From CAWGET01 sp963821715 (GTDB taxonomy: Bacteria; Bacteroidota; Ignavibacteria; Ignavibacteriales; Melioribacteraceae), in the NCBI GenBank assembly GCA_963821715.1, contig CAWGET010000008.1:62001-126000 (forward strand): DNA of 64,000 bases, written 5' to 3'. The notes below the pieces were generated by a model. The model did not search any database. It was given only the letters and a program-made list of their open reading frames with translations, and was not told the origin of the DNA. Shown here in pieces: positions 56,568 through 64,000 of this stretch (its first letter is position 1; each line of letters starts with the position of its first letter). The translations under genes and the position numbers were made by a program.

Positions 56568-56616
56568 GTAGAGACGTTGCTCGTCGCTAAGCTTGCCGAA
56601 GCGGCAACGTCTCTAC
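56568..56616. repeat. GTAGAGACGTTGC palindrome (copy B)
   Basis: GTAGAGACGTTGC (56568-56580) and GCAACGTCTCTAC (56604-56616) are perfectly complementary, a 13-bp stem with an inner 23-nt loop. It is the counterpart of 54301-54340 and follows the pruA tail copy in the same order. Confidence 0.75.
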
Positions 56617-56629
56617 AATTAAAAAGCGC

Positions 56630-57889
56630 TTATCTTAATAAAACCATCTTCTTAGTCGCCGAATAATTCCCGCTCGTAATTCTGTATAAATAAACTCCGC
56701 TGGAAAGATTTACGGCGTCGAATTTTACTTCGTAACTTCCCGCAGGCATTTCTTCGTTAACGAGAGTTTTAATCTCATTCCCCAAAATATCAAATACTCT
56801 AATTTTAACTAATCCTTCTTGAAGAATAGAATATTTTATTGTTGTTGAAGGATTAAAAGGATTTGGGAAGTTTTGGGAAAGATGGAATTCTGACGGAATA
56901 TTTGTTGTTTCCTTAATGTCTGTAATCGGATTAAAGTTAGTATGATCATATTTGAATAGACCGTAATCGATAGTTCCATACCATACGTTATCTTCCGCAT
57001 CTACTTTTATGGTTGTAATTATCTTATCATACGGAGAATTATATTGCGAATCATATTTTGTGATTGTTCCGTCTTTAAGGCTTGCCAAACCGTCGTCCGT
57101 CGCTAACCAAATTCTACCTTCCGAATCTTCGTCGATGGCGTTAATAAAATTGCTCGTTAGTTCGCTGTTCTCCGTATTGTAATAGACGAAAGTGGAATCG
57201 TCAATCCATTCAATTAAACCGGCGTCTGCGCTGCCGATCCATCTTCTGCCTTGTGAATCGACAAAAAATGTATAAACGGATTGCACCGGAAAATTTCCTA
57301 AAGCAGAATCATATTCGGTGAATTGATCGTTTTCATATTTAAATAATCCATTTAAGGAACCTATCCAAATCTCGTCTTCATATTCATAAACTTTTCCTAC
57401 CGATATTCCTAAGTCTAAATCTTCGGCATAGTTTTTAATTTCATTGCCGGTAACTTTAATTAGATTATATTTTTGTTCATAAGACCAACTTGTAATCCAG
57501 ACATTGCTCTTTTTATCTACCGTTAAACCCGGGTATTTTAGGTAACCAGTAATAGGAAGTTCAATAGAAGACCAATTCTCTCCATCGTATTTATAAAGAT
57601 AATTTTGCATTAAAGCGTAAATATTTCCATCAGGACCTATGTCGGAAGTCACCACATAATTCTCATTGTTGAACATTTCGGATAGATTCCATTCTGTATA
57701 ATCATTTTCATTTTTATATTTTATTATGCTTCCATAATTCTCGAATTTGCTCGAAGAATAAAGAATATTTCCGTTTTCCATAAAATCGATTGACAGAATA
57801 GTCTCACCGGATTCGGTTACAAAATTATCCTGAGAAAAGATACTAACGGATAAAATAAAAAATGTAAAAAATAAGTACAGCTTTTTCAT
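56630..57889 (-). CDS. Secreted propeller protein with T9SS sorting tail (copy B)
   Basis: 419 aa from ATG 57889 (MKKLYLFFTFFILSVSIFSQ, a signal peptide); GGAG lies 7 nt before it. An in-frame ATG at 57901 is a less likely start. Propeller repeats are clear: EIWIGSLNGLFKYENDQF, RRWIGSADAGLIEW, RIWLATDDGLASLKDG and NVWYGTIDYGLFKYD. The sorting tail (NFPNPFNPSTTIKYS...VYLYRITSG) is nearly identical to that of copy A, while the propeller part differs. It should be exported by type IX secretion. Confidence 0.88.
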   Translation of the reverse strand: MKKLYLFFTFFILSVSIFSQDNFVTESGETILSIDFMENGNILYSSSKFENYGSIIKYKNENDYTEWNLSEMFNNENYVVTSDIGPDGNIYALMQNYLYKYDGENWSSIELPITGYLKYPGLTVDKKSNVWITSWSYEQKYNLIKVTGNEIKNYAEDLDLGISVGKVYEYEDEIWIGSLNGLFKYENDQFTEYDSALGNFPVQSVYTFFVDSQGRRWIGSADAGLIEWIDDSTFVYYNTENSELTSNFINAIDEDSEGRIWLATDDGLASLKDGTITKYDSQYNSPYDKIITTIKVDAEDNVWYGTIDYGLFKYDHTNFNPITDIKETTNIPSEFHLSQNFPNPFNPSTTIKYSILQEGLVKIRVFDILGNEIKTLVNEEMPAGSYEVKFDAVNLSSGVYLYRITSGNYSATKKMVLLR

Positions 57890-57941
57890 CGCAAACTCCA
57901 TTTTTAATAGATATTGTATTTATTGTGGATAGATTTATATA

Positions 57942-57976
57942 ATTGAAAATTGAAAATTGAAAATTGAAGATTGAAG
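57942..57976. repeat. Five ATTGAAR heptamers upstream of propeller copy B
   Basis: Three ATTGAAA and two ATTGAAG units in perfect register, followed by ATTGGTG, lie about 55 nt before the copy B start. The rest of the gap to 58196 resembles the copy A leader up to about 58100 and holds nothing else I can identify. Confidence 0.9.
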
Positions 57977-58196
57977 ATTGGTGTGAACTTTAAGTAAATT
58001 AAATGTGCAATATTTTAAGAAATAATTCATTTTTCTCTTACCAAAAACAATTGATTAAATCTAATTTAAAAAGAGATTTTTGTCAAGTTTAATAACTTTT
58101 ATTATGATTTACATCACAACTCTGCTGTTTTAGTCTTTAAGAAATACTTGTAAATGCGCGCGGCGCAAAATCTCAGGAGACGTATCTAAGGCTTGA

Positions 58197-59634
58197 TTAC
58201 GCCATTGTTTTATTCTCCGCTCTCTTCTTCAATTCTTTTATCATTCCGCCGAAAATATATCCGTGCAGAAAATAAATAGAATACCAATATAAAACTCCGG
58301 CTAATCCTTTTGGTTCGAAGAAAGCGGTTTGTATTAATTTGGATTGATTTTCGTCAATCTCATCTACTTTAAATTGAAGCCAGGCGTTGCCGGGGAGTTT
58401 CATTTCTGCGCGTAGCCTTAGCAGCCGGTTTTTTTCCACCGCTTCTACGCGCCAGAAATCGATCGGTTCTCCGATGTGAACGTCGGTCGCGCTCCTTCTT
58501 CCCAGACGCATTCCTACGCCGCCGAAAATTCTATCCAGAAAGCCGCGCAATTTCCAAAGCCAGTTTGCGTACCAGCCGTTTTTTCCGCCAAGAGAAACGA
58601 ATGCGCTGAATACTTTTTCGGACGGAGCGTTAACTATAATCTCGCGGTTCTCAATCATCATTCCTTCTTTCTGCTTAAACTCAACAGATTTTACTTCTTT
58701 ATAATGATTAAGCGGATAGGCTTCTGACCAAATTGTTTCCACAGATTTTTCTTTTTCACGTTTGAGTGCAAGTCGAACCGCTTCTTCATAACCGATCGGC
58801 TCAAAATCAAAAAATGTTTTAGCTTTGTTTCCATGAACTACAATTTCATTTTTCAATCCGTCTATCAATGGCCGCGCTACTTTTGAAGGCAGGGGAGTCA
58901 CAAGTCCAACCCAATAAGAAGAAAGTCTCGGCGACAGAACCGGAACTTTTAGCATATATCTTTTAAGCCCGCGGACTTTAGCGTAAATCTCCATCAGATC
59001 TTTGTAAGTCAGAACATCTCTTCCCGCCTATTTCTATAATTTCATTTTCCGTTTCCGGTTTTTCAAGGGCTTCAATCAAGTAGTGCAAAACGTCGCGGAT
59101 TGCAATCGGCTGAACTTTCGTGGAAACCCAACTCGGTGTGATCATTGCGACCAATCTTTCGGTAAGATATCTGATCATCTCGAACGAGAGACTTCCGGAA
59201 CCCACAATTATTCCGGCGCGAAATTCTGTAAGAGCAGGACCAAATTTGCGAAGCTGGTTTCCTGTTGCCTGCCTGCTTTTTAGATGATCCGATAATTCTT
59301 CCTCATCGCTTCCAAGTCCGCCGAGATAAATAATTCTTTTTACTCCGGCATATTTTGCGGCTTTGGCAAAATTTTCCGCAGCCTGCAAATCTTTCTCTAT
59401 AAATTCTTCGCCCAGTGAATGGATAAGATAATATGCCGCGTCAATTTCCTCAAAAATATCTTGAAGAGAATCGGCATCGAGAACATCTCCTTGCACAACT
59501 TCTACATTATTCCAGCGGTTTTTTATTTTTGAAGGATTTCTGGTAAGACATCGTAAAGAATGTTCTTTTTCGAGCAGGCGGGGAATTAATCTTCCGCCGA
59601 CATATCCGGTTGCGCCTGTGACTAATAGTTTCAT
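58197..59634 (-). CDS. SDR-type NAD(P)-binding protein with DUF2867 domain, one-base frameshift
   Basis: The N-terminal ~215 residues are an atypical short-chain dehydrogenase Rossmann domain (LLVTGATGYVGGRLIPRLLE, YYLIHSLG, IIYLGGLGS). The frame breaks after EIIEIGG; removing one base near 59020 gives GGRDVLTYKDLMEIYAKVRG and joins the second frame. The C-terminal part (NREIIVNAPSEKVFSAFVSLGG, NGWYANWLWKLRG) is DUF2867. The full protein is about 478 aa. Family members are annotated as NAD-dependent epimerase-like; the substrate is unknown. Confidence 0.85.
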
Positions 59635-59909
59635 ATTCTCTTTTTATTTTTAATAACGCTAATCAATGTAATATAGTTTAATTATACCTAAATATTATTT
59701 GTTAAACTGGAAGCTAAAAAGGGAATCGGAATTAAAAATTGCTGAATACGTTATAATTGAGTAAATATAATTAGGAACAGTTTATATCCGAAAGAGAATA
59801 GAAAACTTTTTAAAATGTTTTTTGGAGCTTAACATAAAACTTCTTTTAATAGAGATAAATAATTTGGAAATTAAAGCTGAGTTTTAATTTTAACGATTCA
59901 ATAAAAACT

Positions 59910-60788
59910 ATGAATAGAATGTTGATTACCGGGTCGACCGGAAACGTAGGGAAAGAAGTTATTGAGAAATTGCTGCTGCTTAACGATGATACAGAAATTA
60001 TTGCAGCGGTTAGAAATAAAAGTAAGGCTGAAAAAGAATTTGGGAAAGAGCGGATAATATTTCGCAATTTTGATTTTGAAGATCCATCTAGTTTTGAAAC
60101 AGCATTTGCCGGAATTGATAAATTGTTTTTGCTTCGTCCGCCTCACATTACCAATATTGAAAAAGTTTTTGAACCAATGATTTATCAAATGAAAAAATCA
60201 GGTATCAAAGAGATTGTTTTCTTATCGGTACAAGGTGTCGAGAAAGTAAAATTTATCCCTCACTATAAAATTGAAAAATTAATTGCTTTAAGCGGTATGG
60301 ATTATGTTTTTCTGCGTCCAAGTTATTTTATGCAGAATTTAACTTCTAATTTGCTCTCCGATATTAGAGCAAAAAATAAAATAATTCTTCCGGCGGGAAA
60401 TGCTAAATTCAATTGGATTGATGTAAAAAATATAGCAGAAGTTACAGCGGTAATTTTTAGAAATTTTAATGAATATAAAAATAAAGCGTTTGAGATTACA
60501 GGCAGCGAAAATTTATCTTTTTATGAAGCAGCGGATATGATATCCAAAGCTACCGGAATGGAGATCAGGTATCGGGATGTAAATCCTCTCAGATATTATT
60601 TGATAAAAAAGAGGGAAGGTGTAAGCCCCGGAAAAATAATTGTTATGATCGCTCTCCATTTTTTACCGAGATTTCAGAAAGCTCCGAAGATCTCAAAAAC
60701 CTATAAAGAAATCACCGGGAAGGATCCTACTTTGCTGATGGATTTTATTCACAGGGAAAAAAGTTTATTAAGTGGCAGAAATAATTAA
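59910..60788 (+). CDS. NmrA-like NAD(P)-binding protein
   Basis: 292 aa atypical short-chain dehydrogenase. The nucleotide motif is ITGSTGNVGKEVIEKLL at the start, followed by VRNKSKAEKEFG and FLRPSYFMQNL, typical of NmrA/QOR2-type proteins. These sense or use NADPH in redox regulation or quinone reduction; the role here is unknown. It lies 9 nt before a HAD hydrolase gene, likely one operon continuing to zwf. Confidence 0.87.
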   Translation: MNRMLITGSTGNVGKEVIEKLLLLNDDTEIIAAVRNKSKAEKEFGKERIIFRNFDFEDPSSFETAFAGIDKLFLLRPPHITNIEKVFEPMIYQMKKSGIKEIVFLSVQGVEKVKFIPHYKIEKLIALSGMDYVFLRPSYFMQNLTSNLLSDIRAKNKIILPAGNAKFNWIDVKNIAEVTAVIFRNFNEYKNKAFEITGSENLSFYEAADMISKATGMEIRYRDVNPLRYYLIKKREGVSPGKIIVMIALHFLPRFQKAPKISKTYKEITGKDPTLLMDFIHREKSLLSGRNN

Positions 60789-60797
60789 GGAGTTGAG

Positions 60798-61406
60798 TTG
60801 AAAATAAACACTCTTTTTTTTGATATCGGAGGAGTGATTTTATCGAACGGATGGGATCACATTGCACGACAAAAAGCCGCTGAGCATTTTAGATTAAATT
60901 ACGAAGAATTAAATTCTAAGCATGAAAAGATTTTTGAATCATTTGAAAAGGGGAAACTTTCAATAAAAGAATATCTTTCAAGAACGGTTTTCTATGAGAA
61001 AAGAAATTTTATGGAAGAAGATTTTTTTAATTTTATGAAAAAGGAATCTAAACCAATTGAGGAAAATTTATCCGTCTTAAAAAATTTTGCATCTAATCAA
61101 AAATATTTATTAGCTTCTATCAATAACGAATCTTTTGAATTAAACAACTATCGGATAAATAAATTTGAACTGGATAAATATTTTAAAGCATTTTTCAGTT
61201 CGGCGTATGTTGGTTCAAGGAAACCGGAAAAGGAAATATTTGCTTTGGCATTAAATGTTTTTAACAAAAGTCCGGAAGAATGTTTATTTATTGACGATAG
61301 AATTGAGAATGTTGAAGCCGCTAACAAAGTCGGTTTAAATGCAGTTCATCTTAAAAAAGAAAAAAGTCTTAAAAATATTTTAAAAGAAATGAAAATTATT
61401 TTATGA
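60798..61406 (+). CDS. HAD-superfamily hydrolase
   Basis: 202 aa. Motif I is in LFFDIGGVILSNGW, motif III-like lysine in SRKPEKEIFALAL and motif IV in CLFIDDRIENVEAANKVG, as in the haloacid-dehalogenase IA group (YihX-like phosphatases). The start is TTG, preceded by AAGGAG at a proper distance; no in-frame ATG fits the N-terminus. It probably dephosphorylates a sugar phosphate, which would suit the zwf gene next to it. Confidence 0.85.
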   Translation: MKINTLFFDIGGVILSNGWDHIARQKAAEHFRLNYEELNSKHEKIFESFEKGKLSIKEYLSRTVFYEKRNFMEEDFFNFMKKESKPIEENLSVLKNFASNQKYLLASINNESFELNNYRINKFELDKYFKAFFSSAYVGSRKPEKEIFALALNVFNKSPEECLFIDDRIENVEAANKVGLNAVHLKKEKSLKNILKEMKIIL

Positions 61407-61430
61407 GAAATAAAAATCAATCGGATAAAA

Positions 61431-62960
61431 ATGCAAAACAATAAAGGCAGTGACGATCATATTTACGTAATCTTCGGCGCATCCGGGGATTTAACTGAGC
61501 GCAAACTTATTCCGGCGCTCTTCAATCTTTATTCAAAAGAACAGACACCTGAAAATTTTGCCGTTCTGGGCGCGTCCCGGACAAAGATGAGCGATGAGGA
61601 ATTTCGGGATAAAATGAAAGAGGCTGTTAAAAAATCAAGTGATAAGGCAGATGAAAATATTTTAAATCAATTTCTTACCAAATTATTTTATCAGCCTATT
61701 GAAACTTCAGCCGATTCTTCTCTTTCCGGATTAAAAGAAAGGATAGAATTAATACGCAATGAAAACGGCATCAACGGCAATGCAATTTTTTATCTTTCTA
61801 CTCCGCCTTCATTATATTCTATTTTGCCCAAACTTCTTGCAGAGCAGGGATTGAACAATGAATCGGACGGCTGGAAAAGACTTGTTATCGAAAAACCTTT
61901 TGGCTACGATCTGGAATCGGCACAAAAACTTCAGAAAAAATTAACAGAAGATTGGGATGAAAATCAAATATATAGAATTGATCATTACCTTGGGAAAGAG
62001 ACTGTTCAGAATATTTTGGTAACTAGATTTTCCAACGGAATATTTGAACCGCTCTGGAACCGAAATTTTATTCATCACGTGGAGATTACTTCGTCAGAAG
62101 AAATCGGCGTTGAAAAACGTGGTGGTTATTACGAATCATCCGGCGCGCTTAGGGATATGGTTCAGAATCATCTTCTTCAGGTGGTTGGATTAATTGCTAT
62201 GGAACCTCCGTCTTCACTTGACGCTTCAGCGCTAAGAGAAGAAATCCTAAAAGTCTTCCGCGCTTTTCGTCCGATAAAAGAAGAAGATGTTGTGAAAAAT
62301 GCGATACGCGGACAATATTTATCATCTAAAATAAAAGATGATAAAGTAAAAGGATACAGGGAAGAAGCGGGCGTCGATCCGAAATCAAAAACGGAAACTT
62401 ACGCCGCGCTTAAATTTTATATTGATAACTGGCGTTGGGGTGGGATCCCTTTTTATATTCGAACAGGAAAGCGGCTTCCGACACGGCTCACGGAAGCAGT
62501 CATTCATTTTAAACCGACTCCGCATTATCTTTTTGCGCAACAAGGATTATGCGATTCCTGTAATCAGTTTATCTTAAGAATTCAGCCGGATGAAGGTATA
62601 TTATTAAAATTCGGAATGAAAGAGCCCGGGTCCGGCTTCAAAGTTAAAAATGTAAATATGGATTTTTATTACTCCGATCTTTCAGATGAAAATTTTGCGC
62701 AGGCTTATGAGAGGTTGATCCTCGACACAATGAAGGGAGATAAAACACTTTTCACTAAAGTGGAAGAAGTTATGACTGCTTGGAAATTTCTGATGCCGGT
62801 GATTGATGCCTGGAAGAAAGACTCAGATATCCCTCTTTATGGATATCCGGCTGGAACGTGGGGACCCAAAGAAGCGGACGAACTTATTGCCGAAAAGGAA
62901 ATGATTTGGCGATGCCCGCGCGCAAGTTTAACCGCCGACGATGAGTTTTATGAGTTATAA
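61431..62960 (+). CDS. zwf: Glucose-6-phosphate 1-dehydrogenase
   Basis: First enzyme of the oxidative pentose phosphate pathway, 509 aa. The NADP site is YVIFGASGDLTERKLIPAL, the active site RIDHYLGKETVQNIL and the C-terminal region RWGGIPFYIRTGKRLPTR. The protein ends in PRASLTADDEF. No 6-phosphogluconolactonase or gnd gene is in the window. It follows the HAD gene by 24 nt. Confidence 0.97.
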   Translation: MQNNKGSDDHIYVIFGASGDLTERKLIPALFNLYSKEQTPENFAVLGASRTKMSDEEFRDKMKEAVKKSSDKADENILNQFLTKLFYQPIETSADSSLSGLKERIELIRNENGINGNAIFYLSTPPSLYSILPKLLAEQGLNNESDGWKRLVIEKPFGYDLESAQKLQKKLTEDWDENQIYRIDHYLGKETVQNILVTRFSNGIFEPLWNRNFIHHVEITSSEEIGVEKRGGYYESSGALRDMVQNHLLQVVGLIAMEPPSSLDASALREEILKVFRAFRPIKEEDVVKNAIRGQYLSSKIKDDKVKGYREEAGVDPKSKTETYAALKFYIDNWRWGGIPFYIRTGKRLPTRLTEAVIHFKPTPHYLFAQQGLCDSCNQFILRIQPDEGILLKFGMKEPGSGFKVKNVNMDFYYSDLSDENFAQAYERLILDTMKGDKTLFTKVEEVMTAWKFLMPVIDAWKKDSDIPLYGYPAGTWGPKEADELIAEKEMIWRCPRASLTADDEFYEL

Positions 62961-63114
62961 AAAGATTTTAGCAACGTAAAAATATATAGGAAAATGCCTC
63001 AAATCTGATTTTGATTAATAGTACTCAACAACAGGGATAATAGTTTTATTAAAAAGATTTTTTGTATTCGAGTAATATTAGATACATTTTATTCCACAGA
63101 TTATAGGAGATATA

Positions 63115-63189
63115 ATGAAAACCGCTGTCATTGTTTTAACAGTTTTAGGTGCAATTGGCTTAATTGTTTCGGGAATTAATTACCTCTAA
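63115..63189 (+). CDS. Very small membrane protein (24 aa)
   Basis: ATG 63115 with an AGGAG ribosome site at proper spacing starts MKTAVIVLTVLGAIGLIVSG followed by INYL and a stop. It is a single hydrophobic helix resembling the start of larger small-membrane proteins. Its 3' end overlaps the end of the ion channel gene on the other strand by 30 nt. It could be a real micropeptide or a truncated gene. Confidence 0.45.
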   Translation: MKTAVIVLTVLGAIGLIVSGINYL

Positions 63190-64000
63190 TTCAACAACAT
63201 CCTCCCATTCCCATCCGTCACTGTGAACGTAAGTTAATAAAAGCTGCCTTCTTTTTTTAATAGAATCATAATATTTCGAAAAGGAATTATGATCTATTTC
63301 CTTATTTACCTCGCGTATAGAATCTAAATTGGGAAGAGCAGGCGAATCCGTTCCGGAGCCAATGAATGAGTTTTCTAAAGTTTTAAGAAGTTCGTCAATC
63401 GCGTTTTTTGTTGGAAGAATCATATTAGATATATCTTTAACGTTATCTCCGTAGCATAAAATCAGCATAGAGAGGGCTTCGTCCAGAATAGCAATTGCCG
63501 GAGCTGATGCTGTTTTCTTTTCCATCGAATGAAAATAATGAAGTGCCGGATATGCCAGATGATGCTGTGTCATCGAATTAATAACCGATTTATAGCTGAT
63601 CAGAATACTCGAAAGATTTTCGTATTTATCACCGTTCTTTAATTGCCTTAAAAATTTTTCAGGAGTTCCTCCTATATTATTTATTGTCGAAGCAAATTGT
63701 CTTTTTTCCTCCACCGAAGAAACTAGGGGAATTAGATAAGTAATTACGAGTGTTAATAAAAAGAACCCTGTTATCGCAGAAACAATGGTCACTATCTCCC
63801 AAAAATTAGAGCCTGCTGTAAAATCACCTATGCCGAGAGTAGTTGAAGTATAACCGACGTAATAGACTTTATCCCATAAATCGGCCGGAAGTTTTGTAGT
63901 TGCATTCATGACTGAATAATCGGAAAAGTGAAAGAAAAGAGTTAATCCTATTAAAAATAAAAGCGCCCAGATAAAAAAAACGAATAAGATGATTAAACTT
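63160..64000 (-). CDS. Two-TM potassium-channel-like protein (5' part beyond window)
   Basis: The frame is open to the window end, so the start lies outside; at least 279 aa are visible. Two hydrophobic helices (IILFVFFIWALLFLIGLTLF near the edge and IVTIVSAITGFFLLTLVITY) flank a pore loop with TTLGIGDF, a variant of the TVGYGD potassium selectivity filter. A cytoplasmic C-terminal region of ~170 residues follows with no known regulatory domain. It belongs to the ion channel 2 (PF07885) type. Confidence 0.85.
   Translation of the reverse strand, partial: SLIILFVFFIWALLFLIGLTLFFHFSDYSVMNATTKLPADLWDKVYYVGYTSTTLGIGDFTAGSNFWEIVTIVSAITGFFLLTLVITYLIPLVSSVEEKRQFASTINNIGGTPEKFLRQLKNGDKYENLSSILISYKSVINSMTQHHLAYPALHYFHSMEKKTASAPAIAILDEALSMLILCYGDNVKDISNMILPTKNAIDELLKTLENSFIGSGTDSPALPNLDSIREVNKEIDHNSFSKYYDSIKKRRQLLLTYVHSDGWEWEDVVELEVINSRNN

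Noticed and set aside
20955..59634. Programmed +1 ribosomal frameshifting as the reason for the broken frames
   Set aside because: The sites share no slippery sequence, rare codon or stop arrangement, and the genes are unrelated.
1..64000. tRNA, rRNA, integrase or insertion-sequence transposase genes
   Set aside because: None found on reading both strands; gaps are short and no transposase-like protein is present.

Overview
The window is AT-rich and densely coded, from a free-living respiring bacterium of the Bacteroidota/Chlorobi group, most likely Ignavibacteria (Melioribacter/Ignavibacterium-like). The evidence is two secreted proteins with the type IX secretion C-terminal tail NFPNPFNPST...VYLYRI, promoter-like TAnnTTTG motifs, an alternative complex III locus, an Hc1-type histone-like protein and the general gene complement. 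This placement is inferred from protein style, not from a marker-gene tree.

Region 1 (1-14095) is one respiratory operon. It encodes alternative complex III (ActB, ActC, an ActD-ActE fusion, ActF), an extra cytochrome c, a SCO copper chaperone, an A2-type haem-copper oxidase in the order I-III-IV-II, haem O synthase and a membrane cytochrome c. Many genes overlap or abut, so electrons would pass from menaquinol through ACIII and cytochrome c to oxygen. Region 2 (14341-23950) holds an alpha/beta hydrolase, a membrane Fe-S oxidoreductase resembling ETF:menaquinone oxidoreductase, a histone H1-like protein, a CapA-like protein, an MFS transporter, tRNA dihydrouridine synthase, a PolX-like protein with a degraded polymerase site, apt and rsmI.

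Region 3 (24225-32309) has a saccharopine-route lysine catabolism trio (semialdehyde dehydrogenase, lysine-ketoglutarate reductase, saccharopine dehydrogenase), a CPBP protease and pdxJ. After three 28-bp-spaced palindromes come a SatD-like gene, its membrane partner and a TIGR02757 protein. Region 4 (32401-40160) has an oligopeptide (OPT) transporter, an MFS transporter and an orphan PqqD-like protein, then an outer-membrane barrel, an M29 peptidase and UvrD/PcrA helicase. Region 5 (40479-46875) has a Na+ symporter, dienelactone hydrolase, MsrB, a radical SAM protein, an EamA transporter and two lipoproteins.

Region 6 (47203-54285) runs glmS, a cyclic-2,3-diphosphoglycerate-synthetase-like P-loop protein, carbamate kinase, ornithine carbamoyltransferase and P5C dehydrogenase. 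It suggests citrulline/ornithine breakdown with ATP recovery. Region 7 (54235-58100) is a tandem duplication of a T9SS-secreted propeller gene. It carries a copied pruA tail, palindromes and ATTGAAG heptanucleotide arrays. Region 8 (58197-64000) has two NAD-binding proteins, a HAD hydrolase, zwf and a partial two-TM ion channel.

Six reading-frame breaks in five otherwise good genes, plus one in a small ORF, all need removal of exactly one base. This matters for reading the annotation: those genes are listed across the break.
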